From NCBI GenBank assembly GCA_963850525.1, contig CAWKLQ010000003.1, forward strand, positions 36,343 to 100,342: a DNA stretch of 64,000 nt, written 5' to 3'. Source of the stretch: JAEMQF01 sp963850525 (GTDB taxonomy: Bacteria; Pseudomonadota; Gammaproteobacteria; Burkholderiales; Burkholderiaceae_C). This document shows positions 52,116 through 61,410 of the stretch, in pieces. Both the position numbers and the translations under genes were made by a program. Position 1 is the first letter of the stretch, and each line of letters begins with the position of its first letter. The notes under the pieces are model-generated. The model was not told the DNA's origin and searched no databases. It was given only the letters and a program-made list of their open reading frames with translations.

Positions 52116-52637
52116 TCAGGGTTTGCCGAAGGTCGCGATCCGATCGACCGCGCACTCGAACAGCACGCGGCGCTCGTTGCGCGACGGGTCGCGCAAGCCG
52201 TACGGCGGCGGGTTCTTCGTGTACTTGGTCCAGATCTTGTCGAGTTGGGCGGTGACGCGCGGGCCTTCTTTCGGGTCGTCCTCCAGGACCTCGCGCTTGA
52301 CGGTGCACTTGATGCTCATCCAGTGGTACATGTTCGCCGGGTTCACGAGCAGCATCGACAACTTCGGGTTCGCGCGGATCCAATCGATCTTCTTGCGATG
52401 CGTGGCGACGTTGACGAGCACCGTCGAGCCTTCGTAGTCGAACCACATCGGCGTGAGGTTCGGCCGGCCGTCGGTTCCCATCACCGCGAGCACGACCGGA
52501 ATCGGCTGGTCCATCAGGAATTTGTAAATGGGGTCGAGATCGTCGAATGAATTGATCTTGTCGCGCTCACCCACAGAGAATTGGTTGGCTTGCAAGCCCG
52601 CGGACACATCCAGGAACTTAGCCACTGCGATCGCCAT
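52116..52637 (-). CDS. PPOX-class (split beta-barrel) flavin/deazaflavin oxidoreductase
   Basis: Protein of 173 residues in the pyridoxamine-phosphate-oxidase-like family, which includes F420-dependent (FDOR) enzymes. VVLAVMGTDGRPNLTPMWFDYEG and THRKKIDWIRANPKLSMLLV are the typical strand and binding-loop regions. Heading an F420 operon, it is a good candidate F420-dependent reductase; FMN or haem binding is the alternative. A strong AAAGGAG site precedes the ATG. It is the first gene of the operon and faces the ThDP enzyme. Confidence 0.86.
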   Translation of the reverse strand: MAIAVAKFLDVSAGLQANQFSVGERDKINSFDDLDPIYKFLMDQPIPVVLAVMGTDGRPNLTPMWFDYEGSTVLVNVATHRKKIDWIRANPKLSMLLVNPANMYHWMSIKCTVKREVLEDDPKEGPRVTAQLDKIWTKYTKNPPPYGLRDPSRNERRVLFECAVDRIATFGKP

Positions 52638-52763
52638 TGTTCACTCCTTTACCGTTGTGTGTAATGAAAGCTCGGCTTGGACTCTACCCACTTTGCGATG
52701 CGATCACAAGCCATGCCTCCCCTCACACAACGAGCGTCTGATCTTTTGATACGCTACCGTACT

Positions 52764-54446
52764 ATGGTCCGCACCCCTCTGCCCTCCCCCGTCATTTCAG
52801 GCCACAACGCGTTCTTGAGCCTGCTCGCCGATGAAGGCATCGAAACCCTGTTCGGCAACCCCGGCACGACCGAGCTCGCGATCATGGACGCGATGTCGCA
52901 GCAGCGCCAAATCAGCTACGTGCTGGGCTTGCAGGAGTCGGTCGTCGTCTCGATGGCCGACGGTTACGCGCGCGCGGGCAACCGCCTGTCGGCGTGCAAC
53001 GTGCACGTCGCGCCGGGCTTGGGCAATGCGATGGGCGCGCTGTACAGCGCCAAGTTCTACGGCTCGCCGCTGATCGTCACCGCGGGTCAGCAAGAACAGG
53101 GGCACGGCCTGATGGAGCCCATGCTTTACGAGCCGCTCGTGCCGATCGCGCAGCCGCTCGTGAAGTGGGCGGTCGAAGTCGCGCGACTCCAAGACCTGCC
53201 GCGCATCGTGCGCCGCGCCGCGAAGATCGCGATGACGCCACCCACCGGCCCGGTGTTCATCAGCCTGCCCGGCGACATTCTCGACGCGCAGGCGCCGCTC
53301 GACCTGGGCGCATCGACGCGCGTCGAGACCGACACCCGGCCCTCCGACGCAGTGCTCGAAAAACTTGCCGATCGCCTGCTCGCTGCGCACAACCCAGTGC
53401 TGATCGCCGGCCACGAACTCGCGACGCGCGACGCGCTGCGCGAAGCGGCTGAACTGGCTGAAGTGCTGGGCGCGCCGGTCTATCAACAGACCGTCGCCTA
53501 CGCGGCGCACTTTCACACCGAGCACCCGGCGTTCATGGGCTCGTTGACGCGCACCCAGTCGGTCGCGCGCGCGGCGCTCATGCCTTACGACCTGGCGGTG
53601 AACCTGGGCGCAGACATGCTGCGCATGTCGGTCTACAGCCCGATCGACGCGCTGCCCGAGGGCATGCCCATCGTGCACATTTCCGAGCGCGACGCCGAGC
53701 TCGGCAAGAACTATCCGACCGAGATCGCGATCCACGCCAGCGTGAAGGCGACGCTGCGCGCGTTGCTGCCGCTGCTGCGCCGGAAGATGAATGCGGACCA
53801 AGTGAGCGCAGCGAAGAACCGCCTGGCCGAAGCGGCGAAAAGCAACTGGACCGCCAAACGCACCAAGCTCGTCGCCGACATGGCGGCGCGCGCCGACACC
53901 CAGCCCATCGACCCGCGCTTTTTGATGATGCAGATTGCCGACGCGTTGCCGCGAGACGCGGTGGTCGTCGAAGAAGGCTTGACGTCGACGGCCTCATTGC
54001 AAAGCTTTCTGCGCCTGCGCGATTCGCAAAGCTTCCACGGACTGGCGTCGGGCGGAATCGGCTTCGCGATGGCGGGCGCGATCGGCGTGAGCCTCGCGCT
54101 GCCGCAGAGCCCGGTGATCGCCGTGATCGGCGACGGCAGCGCGATGTATACGATCCAGGCGCTGTGGAGCGCGGCGCACTACAAGCTGCCCATCACCTAC
54201 ATCATCTGCAACAACCAGAGCTATCGCATCCTCAAGGAGCGCCTGGTGTCGATGCGCAAGACCGAGAAGTTCATCGGCATGGACTTGCGCGATCCGGTGA
54301 TCGACTTCGTCGGGCTCGCGCAGTCGATGGGCGTTCCCGCGATGCGCGTCGAACGCCCAGCCGACGTGATGGCAGCGCTGCGCCAGCCCGCGCCGGGCGG
54401 GCCGAGGCTCATCGACGTTCGGGTGGCGGACGGGTTCGGCAACTGA
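52764..54446 (+). CDS. Thiamine diphosphate-dependent decarboxylase (benzoylformate decarboxylase-like)
   Basis: Protein of 560 residues in the acetolactate synthase/benzoylformate decarboxylase family. The catalytic Glu is in GLQESVVVSMADGYA, and the ThDP motif runs from GDGSAMYTIQ to ICNNQS. The PYR, central and PP domains are in usual order. MdlC-like enzymes decarboxylate 2-keto acids; the true substrate is unknown. The ATG at 52764 is chosen over ATGs at 52677 and 52713, which add a poorly conserved leader. Divergent from the F420 operon head, with which it may share regulation. Confidence 0.87.
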   Translation: MVRTPLPSPVISGHNAFLSLLADEGIETLFGNPGTTELAIMDAMSQQRQISYVLGLQESVVVSMADGYARAGNRLSACNVHVAPGLGNAMGALYSAKFYGSPLIVTAGQQEQGHGLMEPMLYEPLVPIAQPLVKWAVEVARLQDLPRIVRRAAKIAMTPPTGPVFISLPGDILDAQAPLDLGASTRVETDTRPSDAVLEKLADRLLAAHNPVLIAGHELATRDALREAAELAEVLGAPVYQQTVAYAAHFHTEHPAFMGSLTRTQSVARAALMPYDLAVNLGADMLRMSVYSPIDALPEGMPIVHISERDAELGKNYPTEIAIHASVKATLRALLPLLRRKMNADQVSAAKNRLAEAAKSNWTAKRTKLVADMAARADTQPIDPRFLMMQIADALPRDAVVVEEGLTSTASLQSFLRLRDSQSFHGLASGGIGFAMAGAIGVSLALPQSPVIAVIGDGSAMYTIQALWSAAHYKLPITYIICNNQSYRILKERLVSMRKTEKFIGMDLRDPVIDFVGLAQSMGVPAMRVERPADVMAALRQPAPGGPRLIDVRVADGFGN

Positions 54447-54591
54447 GCGCTGCGGCGCGGGCCTTTTGCTTCGGGGGCCTTTCCCGGCATCTGGACGCAA
54501 AACGGATGAAACATTTGCTGCATGTCCTGAAGGAGGGCGCTGGCTGATCCCCAGGTTCCTGGAGCGGCCGGGTCGCGACACAATCGACCCC

Positions 54592-55233
54592 ATGGACTTG
54601 CTCAAGCCGCTGATCGCGCTGCTCGCGATCGTGAACCCGATCGGCGTGGTGCCGTTCTTCATCCACTTCACGCAGAACCTGACGCGCGAGCAGCGCCGCC
54701 GCACGATCCGAGTGAGTGCGTGCACCGCCTTCATCGTCATCGCGGTGAGCGCGCTCGCCGGGCTGAAGATCATCGAGTTCTTCGGCATATCGCTCGCGTC
54801 GTTCCAGGTCGGTGGCGGCACGCTGCTGCTGATCTCGGCGATCCAGATGCTCAACGCGCAGCCGGCCGAGGGTCGCAAGGAAGATGTGAGCGAAGGCAAG
54901 GGCAAGGTCGATGCCGGCGCGAGCATCGCTGTCGTGCCGCTGACGATTCCCCTGCTCACCGGCCCGGCGACGATCTCGACGATGGTCATCTACGCTGAAA
55001 AGACCCGCCACTGGTGGGAGCTCGGCGTGCTTGTGGGTTACGGTGTGGTCGTCGCCGTCGCAACCTTCGTCGTGTTCTCCGCGTCGGGGCGCATCGCCAG
55101 AGTGCTGGGGCAGACCGGGATCAACATCATGACGCGATTGATGGGGCTCATCCTCGCGGCACTCGCCGTCGAATTGCTGGCCGACGGCTTGACCAAGCTG
55201 TTCCCGGTGCTCGCGACGCGGCTCGCGAACTGA
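54592..55233 (+). CDS. MarC family integral membrane protein
   Basis: Protein of 213 residues with about six hydrophobic segments. The family start LKPLIALLAIVNPIGVVPFF and the central VPLTIPLLTGPATISTMV are clear. MarC proteins were once linked to multiple antibiotic resistance, but this was not confirmed; the function is unknown. The ATG at 54592 begins the first membrane segment. Confidence 0.91.
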   Translation: MDLLKPLIALLAIVNPIGVVPFFIHFTQNLTREQRRRTIRVSACTAFIVIAVSALAGLKIIEFFGISLASFQVGGGTLLLISAIQMLNAQPAEGRKEDVSEGKGKVDAGASIAVVPLTIPLLTGPATISTMVIYAEKTRHWWELGVLVGYGVVVAVATFVVFSASGRIARVLGQTGINIMTRLMGLILAALAVELLADGLTKLFPVLATRLAN

Positions 55234-55355
55234 GCAGGGATCGCAAGCCGGGCCCCTCGCGAGTCCACGCGGCGACGCTCGGCGGCCCGGCGATTCACGC
55301 GCCGCTTGCACTGATTCGCGAGCCCTGAAATCCGCCTGCGCGGGAGGCCTCTCAA

Positions 55356-55428
55356 GGAAATGTGGCTTCGCCACTTTCCTTGATCCCCCGCGGGGGGCGG
55401 GCTGGGCGCCGCCCGGCCCTGGGGGCGC
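55356..55428 (-). repeat. Bipartite 3'-end repeat, copy B
   Basis: Reverse strand: GCGCCCCCAGGGCCGGGCGGCG, a G/C-rich block, then CCGCGGGGGATCAAGG and AAAGTGGCGAAGCCACATTTCC, a 5-bp stem hairpin followed by T-rich bases. It begins right after the stop of the outer membrane protein gene (55429). It matches copy A at 50869-50932 in parts and orientation, including the AAAGTGGC-n3-GCCACATTT core. Confidence 0.65.
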
Positions 55429-56031
55429 TCAGAACGTGAACCGGGTTCCGACGGTCAGCGTGTTGCCCTTGACCTGCTCCGAGAGCTTGCCGTAGCTTTC
55501 CAGCTCAACCGAAAACGCCACGTTGTGGTTGAGCACATATTCGGCGCCAGTGCCGACGAGGAGCGATGTCTTGCTGCCCCGAAGTGAGTTCGCCGCAGCC
55601 GTGGAGGGGCTGGCAGCGGTGACCTTGCCGAAGGAGACACCGACCTTGCCGGTCAGTGCGAACGACTGTCCCAAGGGAAGTCGGGCCGTGCCCGCCACAT
55701 AGGTGCTCTGGCCGGTGGCGGTTTGTTTGACGAGCGTCGCGCCGGTGCCGGTGTTTTGGTTGAGGTCGCGCATGCGCACGTAGCCGGCTTGCACGCCGAA
55801 GTTCTCGGTCAACTGGTAGCCGCCGAAGAGCTTGGCGGCGCGCCCGATGTGCTCGTCATTGCTGCTGTTCGAGTCGTCAATCTCGCGGTTTCCAAAGGTG
55901 GCACCGAACGCAGCTCCGATGTAGGGGCCGATCACCTGTTTGGCGGTGCTGGCCTGGGCATGAACTTCGGCATGAAGGGAAAGCGCGGTCAAACCGGCGC
56001 AACAGACTGAGACGGTGGTGAAGTGTTTCAT
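55429..56031 (-). CDS. Outer membrane beta-barrel protein (OmpA-like/opacity type)
   Basis: Protein of 200 residues with a Sec signal ending near HAQAS. The mature chain has alternating strands (GPYIGAAFGATFGNRE; AAKLFGGYQLTENFGVQAGYV; LTGKVGVSFGKV) and ends in a terminal Phe (VGTRFTF), the outer-membrane assembly signal. It is probably an 8-stranded barrel without an OmpA peptidoglycan domain. Function unknown. A bipartite repeat follows its stop. Confidence 0.87.
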   Translation of the reverse strand: MKHFTTVSVCCAGLTALSLHAEVHAQASTAKQVIGPYIGAAFGATFGNREIDDSNSSNDEHIGRAAKLFGGYQLTENFGVQAGYVRMRDLNQNTGTGATLVKQTATGQSTYVAGTARLPLGQSFALTGKVGVSFGKVTAASPSTAAANSLRGSKTSLLVGTGAEYVLNHNVAFSVELESYGKLSEQVKGNTLTVGTRFTF

Positions 56032-56087
56032 CGAGATTTCTTTGGACTTGATTGGGGATGGATGGAGAGGGCGGATTGGGGATTGGG

Positions 56088-56708
56088 TCAGCGCAGCGCG
56101 GTTTTCTTCCCGGCATCGGGCGCGGGTTGCAGCAGCAGCACAAAGTCGGCAGCAGCCTGGCGAACGGCGATTTCGGCCGCCGCCAGCTTGCTGAAACGCA
56201 CCATCAATTCCGCCAGGGGTGCGCGCCAGCCCTGCGTCAATGCCGCAAGCTGGCGCCCGGTCTGCGGGTCGACGGCTTCGATCTCCAGCGCCGCGCCGCC
56301 GCGCTCCAGCGGGATGGTCAGCACCAGCGAACTCAGGGCGTTGAGCAGCGGCGAGACGGTCTCAACGCGAGTGATCGCAGCGCGCAGCACGGCCGCGCGG
56401 CCCTGCGGCTGGGCGGGCAGCGCCTGCAGGCGTTGCTGGAGCTCACTGCGCAGCAGGGCCAGCAAGGCCTCGCGCTCTTCGGTGCTGATGTCGGCGCTGC
56501 CCGTCACGCGCCAGGCCACGGCATCCACCGTCACGCGGGCGGGGTCGATGCGGTCTGCCGATGCCCGGCTTGCGGCGGCCGCATCCGGCGCCCCGGCCAG
56601 CGCTGTGTAGTCGCTGAGGAAGCCGCTGTGCGCGGTGGGCAAGGCCGTACTGCACGCGGCGAGCGAGGCGACGACGGCGGACGCAATCAGGTGGTGAAAT
56701 CTGTTCAT
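56088..56708 (-). CDS. DUF3313 family lipoprotein
   Basis: Protein of 206 residues. The lipobox LAACS gives a lipidated Cys at about residue 19. The mature start HSGFLSDYTAL is the DUF3313 hallmark. The rest is helical/beta mixed with no catalytic motif. Located upstream of the outer membrane protein gene on the same strand (56-base gap), so both may be envelope partners. Function unknown. Confidence 0.82.
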   Translation of the reverse strand: MNRFHHLIASAVVASLAACSTALPTAHSGFLSDYTALAGAPDAAAASRASADRIDPARVTVDAVAWRVTGSADISTEEREALLALLRSELQQRLQALPAQPQGRAAVLRAAITRVETVSPLLNALSSLVLTIPLERGGAALEIEAVDPQTGRQLAALTQGWRAPLAELMVRFSKLAAAEIAVRQAAADFVLLLQPAPDAGKKTALR

Positions 56709-56904
56709 GGAGAAATCCTTTGGAGTGACTTGGAAGAATGGGCGAGCTCTCCTGGGGCCTGGCCCCGCACAGAGCCCACGCGCGGGGGCTGGCCACCGCG
56801 GGCGGCCATGGAAAGAAACAGGTGGGATCGATTCGCTGCGTCCGTCGCTGCACGCACCCAGGTCAGCGCATGGTGGGTGTCAGAAGCGATTGCACAGCCA
56901 ACGG

Positions 56905-57645
56905 CTAAACCATTCGCGTTTCCCGGCTCACGAACGCGGATGCCTTGCCTTCGGAAGGCACACACCTCACCGAGGTGGATGGCAGCCGGCGTCGAATGAT
57001 CCATTCGGCGAGGACCACGTTCAGGAACCATGCCGAAGCCATGAGGACATCGCGAAACAGGAAAGTCGGCGCGCCGAAAGCCAAGGTCAAGGGCAACATG
57101 AGCAGCGTCTGCGTTCCGGCACCTTGGCCCAGCGCGTAGGCGCGGATCATCCAGGCTTGGTGCTCGGCGATCCGGCGTTGCAGCACGGCGCGAAGCGCCA
57201 GCTCGATGGCCAGCGTCATCGCAAGCGCGACCCCTGTGCGCACGACCGACAACAGTTCGCCTTGCAGTTCCGCAGGAATGGGATAGCGGTGCGTCATCCA
57301 CAATCCTGTCAACGCTGCCAGCACACCGGAAAGTGCCGCGACCCTGCCGGCGATGCGATGCAGGCGCGGGAAGCGTTGCCGAGTTGCGGCATCGAACTGA
57401 AACGCCCCCAGCACGCAAAACAACGCGGCACCCACGATGTGCAAGGCCACCGGCCAAGGCGTCGCGATGAACCTCACATTCTCTTCAGTGACCGCGCTAC
57501 CACCCCCCAGCTCCAACAGGCGTACCGCGCCGGCGGCGACGGGCACCAGGCTCAGCAGCAAGAGGGATCCCGGCAGCTTCCAGAAGGGACTCGGCGAATG
57601 ATCGCCAGCGACGGCGGATAGCAGGTTCGATTGAGTGAGTTTCAT
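56905..57645 (-). CDS. DUF2306 family membrane protein
   Basis: Protein of 246 residues with about seven hydrophobic segments. HIVGAALFCVLGAFQF and the later HRIAGRVAALSGVLAALTGLWMTHRY, with EHQAWMIRAYALGQGAGTQ, give the conserved His residues of DUF2306 and related cytochrome b561-like proteins. Haem binding is possible but unproven. The ATG at 57645 is chosen; a much longer frame upstream is a shadow of the MFS gene. No clear operon partner. Confidence 0.8.
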   Translation of the reverse strand: MKLTQSNLLSAVAGDHSPSPFWKLPGSLLLLSLVPVAAGAVRLLELGGGSAVTEENVRFIATPWPVALHIVGAALFCVLGAFQFDAATRQRFPRLHRIAGRVAALSGVLAALTGLWMTHRYPIPAELQGELLSVVRTGVALAMTLAIELALRAVLQRRIAEHQAWMIRAYALGQGAGTQTLLMLPLTLAFGAPTFLFRDVLMASAWFLNVVLAEWIIRRRLPSTSVRCVPSEGKASAFVSRETRMV

Positions 57646-57767
57646 GCGAAGGCAGCCTGCTGTGGAGAGAGAGACGATTGTCGGCACGACAGTGCCGGAG
57701 GTCGTGCACGCTGCGACGAAGCGGCACTCAGAGTCGCCAGCTGACAGATTGCTGAGGTGAAGTGCAT

Positions 57768-59249
57768 CTATCCAGGGCCAAGGCCATCCGCGTGATTGCG
57801 GCTTGGCGGAACGGCGCGCCGCGAAAGCGCATGGCTTGCACCCGCGATGGCCAGAGCGACGACGATGAGAGCCGTGGCAACGGCGAAAGTGATCTGCATG
57901 CCGGCTGCAACGGCCGCGGGGGGCGCAGTCGCGATGTGGGTCGTCGCTGCCGCGAAAGCGAACACGGCTCCCATGACGGATGCGCCGGTGATAAGCCCGA
58001 GATTGCGCGAGAGGTTGAGCAAGCCGGAGATGACGCCGCGCTGGTCCGGCCGAACATTCTTCATGACGGCGGTGTTGTTGGCCGCCTGGAACAACGCATA
58101 GCCGGCAGTGATGACGACGAGCGGGGCAACGTAACCCGAGACGCCGAACACGCTCGCAAGCAAAGGCAGGATGGACGAGCCGACCGCCATGGCGACGAGC
58201 CCGGCGATGCTCATGCGCTGTGCGCCAAACCGGTCCACGAGGCGGCCCGCCGGAACGCCGGCCAGTGCGGCGGCAATTGGCCCGGACGACATGACGAGTC
58301 CGACACGCACCGCGTCGAGCGCCAGCGCTCCCGAGAGATAGAACGGTCCGACCACCAGCGTCGCCATCACCACGGTCGTGACCAGGGTGCTCATGGCGAA
58401 GCCCGCGCTCAGCAGCGGATTGCGGAACATCGCCAATGGGATCAAAGGCGATGCGACTCGTGCCTCGGCCAGCACGAACAGGCCGACGCCGACGCCAGCC
58501 GCCAGCAGCAAGGCCATGTTGAGCGGACCGAAACTGCCGCGCCCCATCGTCATCGCGAGCGCATAGGCCGAAAGCGTCAGCGCCAGCAACAGCGTTCCCA
58601 AATGATCGAAGCGTGCCTGATGCGAAGTGGACGCAGGGCGGTCGGCGGGCAGGTAGCGCTGCGCGAGTACAAGAGCGAGCACGCCAAGCGGGACGTTGAT
58701 GAAAAAGATCGCCTGCCAACCGAAGCCGGCGATCAGCACGCCGCCGAGCGTCGGGCCCAGAGCGGTGCCCACCGCGGACATCGTCCCGAGCAGCCCCATG
58801 GCGCTGCCCGTCTTGGCCTTCGGAACCATCTCTCCGACAAAGGCCATCGTGAGCACCATCATGACGGCCGCGCCAAGGCCTTGCAGCGCCCGGGCGGCGA
58901 TCAGCAGCCCCAGCGTGGGCGCCGCGCCGCACAGCACCGAGGCCACCGTGAACAGCAAGATGCCGGCGAGCAGCAGCCGTCGGCGACCGATGAGGTCGCC
59001 GAGCCGTCCGACGCTGACGATCAGGGTGGTGATGGCGAGCAGGTAGGCGAGGACGACCCACTGAACTTGCTGGAATGAAGCGTTGAACACCTGCGCCAAT
59101 GTCGGCAAGCCCACATTGGCAATGCTCGTGCCGAGCGAGGACAGCAGCATCGACAGCGACAAGCTGGCCAGAGCCCATTTCACTGGGCGTGTCAGTTGCG
59201 AACTTTGAGACTGGGTGGTCAATTGGCGTCTCCGTGTGTCGGTCGTCAA
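57768..59249 (-). CDS. MFS exporter, DHA2 (14-TMS, EmrB/QacA-like)
   Basis: Inner-membrane drug/H+ antiporter of 493 residues. Motif A is GRLGDLIGRRRLLLAGI, motif C is GTALGPTLGGVL, and the early WVVLAYLLAI motif fits DHA2. TTG at 59249 is the likely start since AAGGA lies seven bases upstream; a TTG at 59279 is the alternative. It faces the disrupted LysR regulator, which would normally control it; loss of that regulator could leave it unregulated. Confidence 0.88.
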   Translation of the reverse strand: MTTDTRRRQLTTQSQSSQLTRPVKWALASLSLSMLLSSLGTSIANVGLPTLAQVFNASFQQVQWVVLAYLLAITTLIVSVGRLGDLIGRRRLLLAGILLFTVASVLCGAAPTLGLLIAARALQGLGAAVMMVLTMAFVGEMVPKAKTGSAMGLLGTMSAVGTALGPTLGGVLIAGFGWQAIFFINVPLGVLALVLAQRYLPADRPASTSHQARFDHLGTLLLALTLSAYALAMTMGRGSFGPLNMALLLAAGVGVGLFVLAEARVASPLIPLAMFRNPLLSAGFAMSTLVTTVVMATLVVGPFYLSGALALDAVRVGLVMSSGPIAAALAGVPAGRLVDRFGAQRMSIAGLVAMAVGSSILPLLASVFGVSGYVAPLVVITAGYALFQAANNTAVMKNVRPDQRGVISGLLNLSRNLGLITGASVMGAVFAFAAATTHIATAPPAAVAAGMQITFAVATALIVVALAIAGASHALSRRAVPPSRNHADGLGPG

Positions 59250-59419
59250 GATTTCGTCCTTCGCGGGTTGGCGTCGCAATGAACCCGCTGGTCGGAGCGA
59301 CTCAACAAGTTCAGCGCTATGGAGCGTAGTGATTTGCTTCGTGCGGCGGAAGGCGCATCATTTGCACTCAGTCCGTGCGTGTGACGCCATGTCAGGACTG
59401 CCGCGCATGGAGAGACACC

Positions 59420-60357
59420 TTGGCCAGACCCGACCTCAATCTGCTGTTCACGCTGGACGTGTTGCTCGCCGAAGGCAGCGTTGCGCGCGCTGCCCGGCGG
59501 CTGCGGCTCAGCCCGTCGGCGATGAGCCGCGCGCTGGCGCGGTGCGCGAGGCGACCGGCGATCCTCTGCTGGTGAGGGCCGGTCGCGGTCTGGTCGCCTC
59601 ACCCCGAGCGATCGAGCTGCGCGACTCCGTCAGTCAGCTCGTGCATGACGCCCAAGCCGCTCTGCGCCCCGCCAGCAAGCCCAATCTCGGACAACTCGAC
59701 CGCACGTTCACGCTACGCGCCAGCGAGGGCTTCGTGGAGAACTTCGGCGCCAGACTCCTGGCCCGCGTCGCCGAAGATGCACCCGGCGTTCGAATGCGCT
59801 TCCTGCACAAGCTCGACAAGGACAGTGGGCCGCTGCGCGACGGATCGGTCGATCTGGAAACCGGCGTGGTCGACGGGGCCATCGGCCCCGAAGTGCGCGC
59901 GCAGGCGTTGTTTCGAGATCGATACGTTGGCGTCGTGCGATTCGGGCACCCGCTGAGCGAGGGTGAGGTCAGCGCCGCTCGATACGCTCGCGCATGGCAT
60001 GTCCATGTCTCGCGCCGTAACAACGACAAGGGCCCCATCGACGACGCCTTGGCAGGGATGGGACTGAAGCGCGAGATCGCCACCGTCGTCGGCGGTTTCT
60101 CGGCTGCGCTGGCGTTGGCTCGAGCCTCCGATCTGGTCGCTACCGTGTACGAACGGCACACCGGAGTTCTGTTCGCCGGGATGCACAGCTTCGCACTGCC
60201 ACTGCCCATGGCGCAGTTCACCGTGTCATTGCTCTGGCATCCGCGCTTGGACGGAGATGCAGCGCATCGCTGGCTGCGTGGCTGTGTTCGAGACGCCTGC
60301 GCCGAACAACTCGACAGTCCTCGCAGCGCGGCGACATCGCCTGCAAAGGGCGACTGA
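59420..60357 (+). pseudogene. LysR-type regulator with a one-base frameshift
   Basis: TTG at 59420 (GGAGAG upstream) starts LARPDLNLLFTLDVLLAEGS, the LysR HTH. After SPSAMSRALAR the frame shifts. The family sequence continues in another frame as REATGDPLLVRAGRGLVASP and then a complete effector domain to 60357. Adding one C after 59542 restores an unbroken LysR protein of about 312 residues. So this is a one-base deletion or a base-calling error. The HTH and effector domain are otherwise complete. Confidence 0.85.
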
Positions 60358-60398
60358 AGGCTCGGAAGCCGCGCGCAAGGTATCGATAAGATTCCCCA

Positions 60399-61385
60399 AT
60401 GGAATCCAAACATCAGTCGCTGCTCGCGCGGCTCGAGGGCTACCTCGGTCGTCGTTACCTCTGGTTGACTCTCGTCCTTGCCCTCGTCCTGACGCTGCTG
60501 CTTGCGCTGGCCCTCTTCGCGGAAGGCGCGATCGAGAGTCGACCCGGCGCGGCGCTCTGGATGTTGGGCCTGAACCCGACGATGACCGTCTACATCTTGA
60601 TCGTCCATCCGATGATGCATCGGCGCTGGCGCCACGCGATGCACTCGCTGCAGGCCCTGGCGCCGGGCGCTGGCGGCGCAGGCGCGCAGAAGCCGGCCAG
60701 CCACCGCAGTGAGTGGGTCGCCATGTCGCTGGGGGCGGTTTTTGGGCTGGTGCTGGCCCGCGGCATGCCCGGCGCCGAAGGGTGGCTTCGGCTGTATTCC
60801 GAGGCGACGAGCGCCTTAATGTTCGCGCTGCTGGCCTCGGTGATCTACGGCGGTCTGGTGCGGACGCGGCAGCTGGCAGCGCATTCAGGCCATGGACTGG
60901 AGCTGGATGTATTCGACGCGCATCTGCTGACGCCTTTCGCGCGCTGGGGGCAGAGTCTTTCGCTGGCGTTCGTCGGCGGCATCAGCTTGAGCCTGCTGTT
61001 CCAGTCCTACCAGAGTCTGCGCAGCATAGGAAGCGTGATCATCTACGGCAGCATGATCATCGTCTCGCTGACCGTCTTCTTCATGTCCGTATGGGCGATC
61101 CACGTCGCATTGGCGAAGGCGCAGGAGAGGGAGCTGGCCAGGGTTCGGCGCGATCTCCTCGCCGCGCGCGAAGCCTTGCATCGGTACTGGGCCGCTGACC
61201 CGGCAGGTGCGGTGCTTGATGCGTATCTTCCGGTGGTCGCCTGCGGCATCTACGAGAGGCAGGTGCTCGACACATCGACCTGGCCGTTCAACCCGACGAT
61301 CGTGAGGCAACTGTTCGCATCCGCGGCGGCGCCGCTGGGCGTCTATGTGCTGAAGCTTGGCTTCGGTATCGGTGGTGGGCTGTAG
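60399..61385 (+). CDS. Hypothetical membrane protein
   Basis: Protein of 328 residues with about six membrane spans (for example TLVLALVLTLLLALALFA; IGSVIIYGSMIIVSLTVFFMSVWAI) and a cytoplasmic-looking helix rich in Arg after the last ones (AQERELARVRRDLLAAREALHRY). No known family is recognised with confidence. The ATG at 60399 starts MESKHQSLLARLEGYLG. It follows the LysR frame by 41 bases. Confidence 0.7.
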   Translation: MESKHQSLLARLEGYLGRRYLWLTLVLALVLTLLLALALFAEGAIESRPGAALWMLGLNPTMTVYILIVHPMMHRRWRHAMHSLQALAPGAGGAGAQKPASHRSEWVAMSLGAVFGLVLARGMPGAEGWLRLYSEATSALMFALLASVIYGGLVRTRQLAAHSGHGLELDVFDAHLLTPFARWGQSLSLAFVGGISLSLLFQSYQSLRSIGSVIIYGSMIIVSLTVFFMSVWAIHVALAKAQERELARVRRDLLAAREALHRYWAADPAGAVLDAYLPVVACGIYERQVLDTSTWPFNPTIVRQLFASAAAPLGVYVLKLGFGIGGGL

Positions 61386-61410
61386 CGTTTACGAATGTCG
61401 GCGCCGCCGA

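Noticed and set aside
57646..59178. Long upstream extension of the DUF2306 frame
   Set aside because: Antisense-frame shadow of the MFS gene with no protein features before residue MKLTQSN at 57645.
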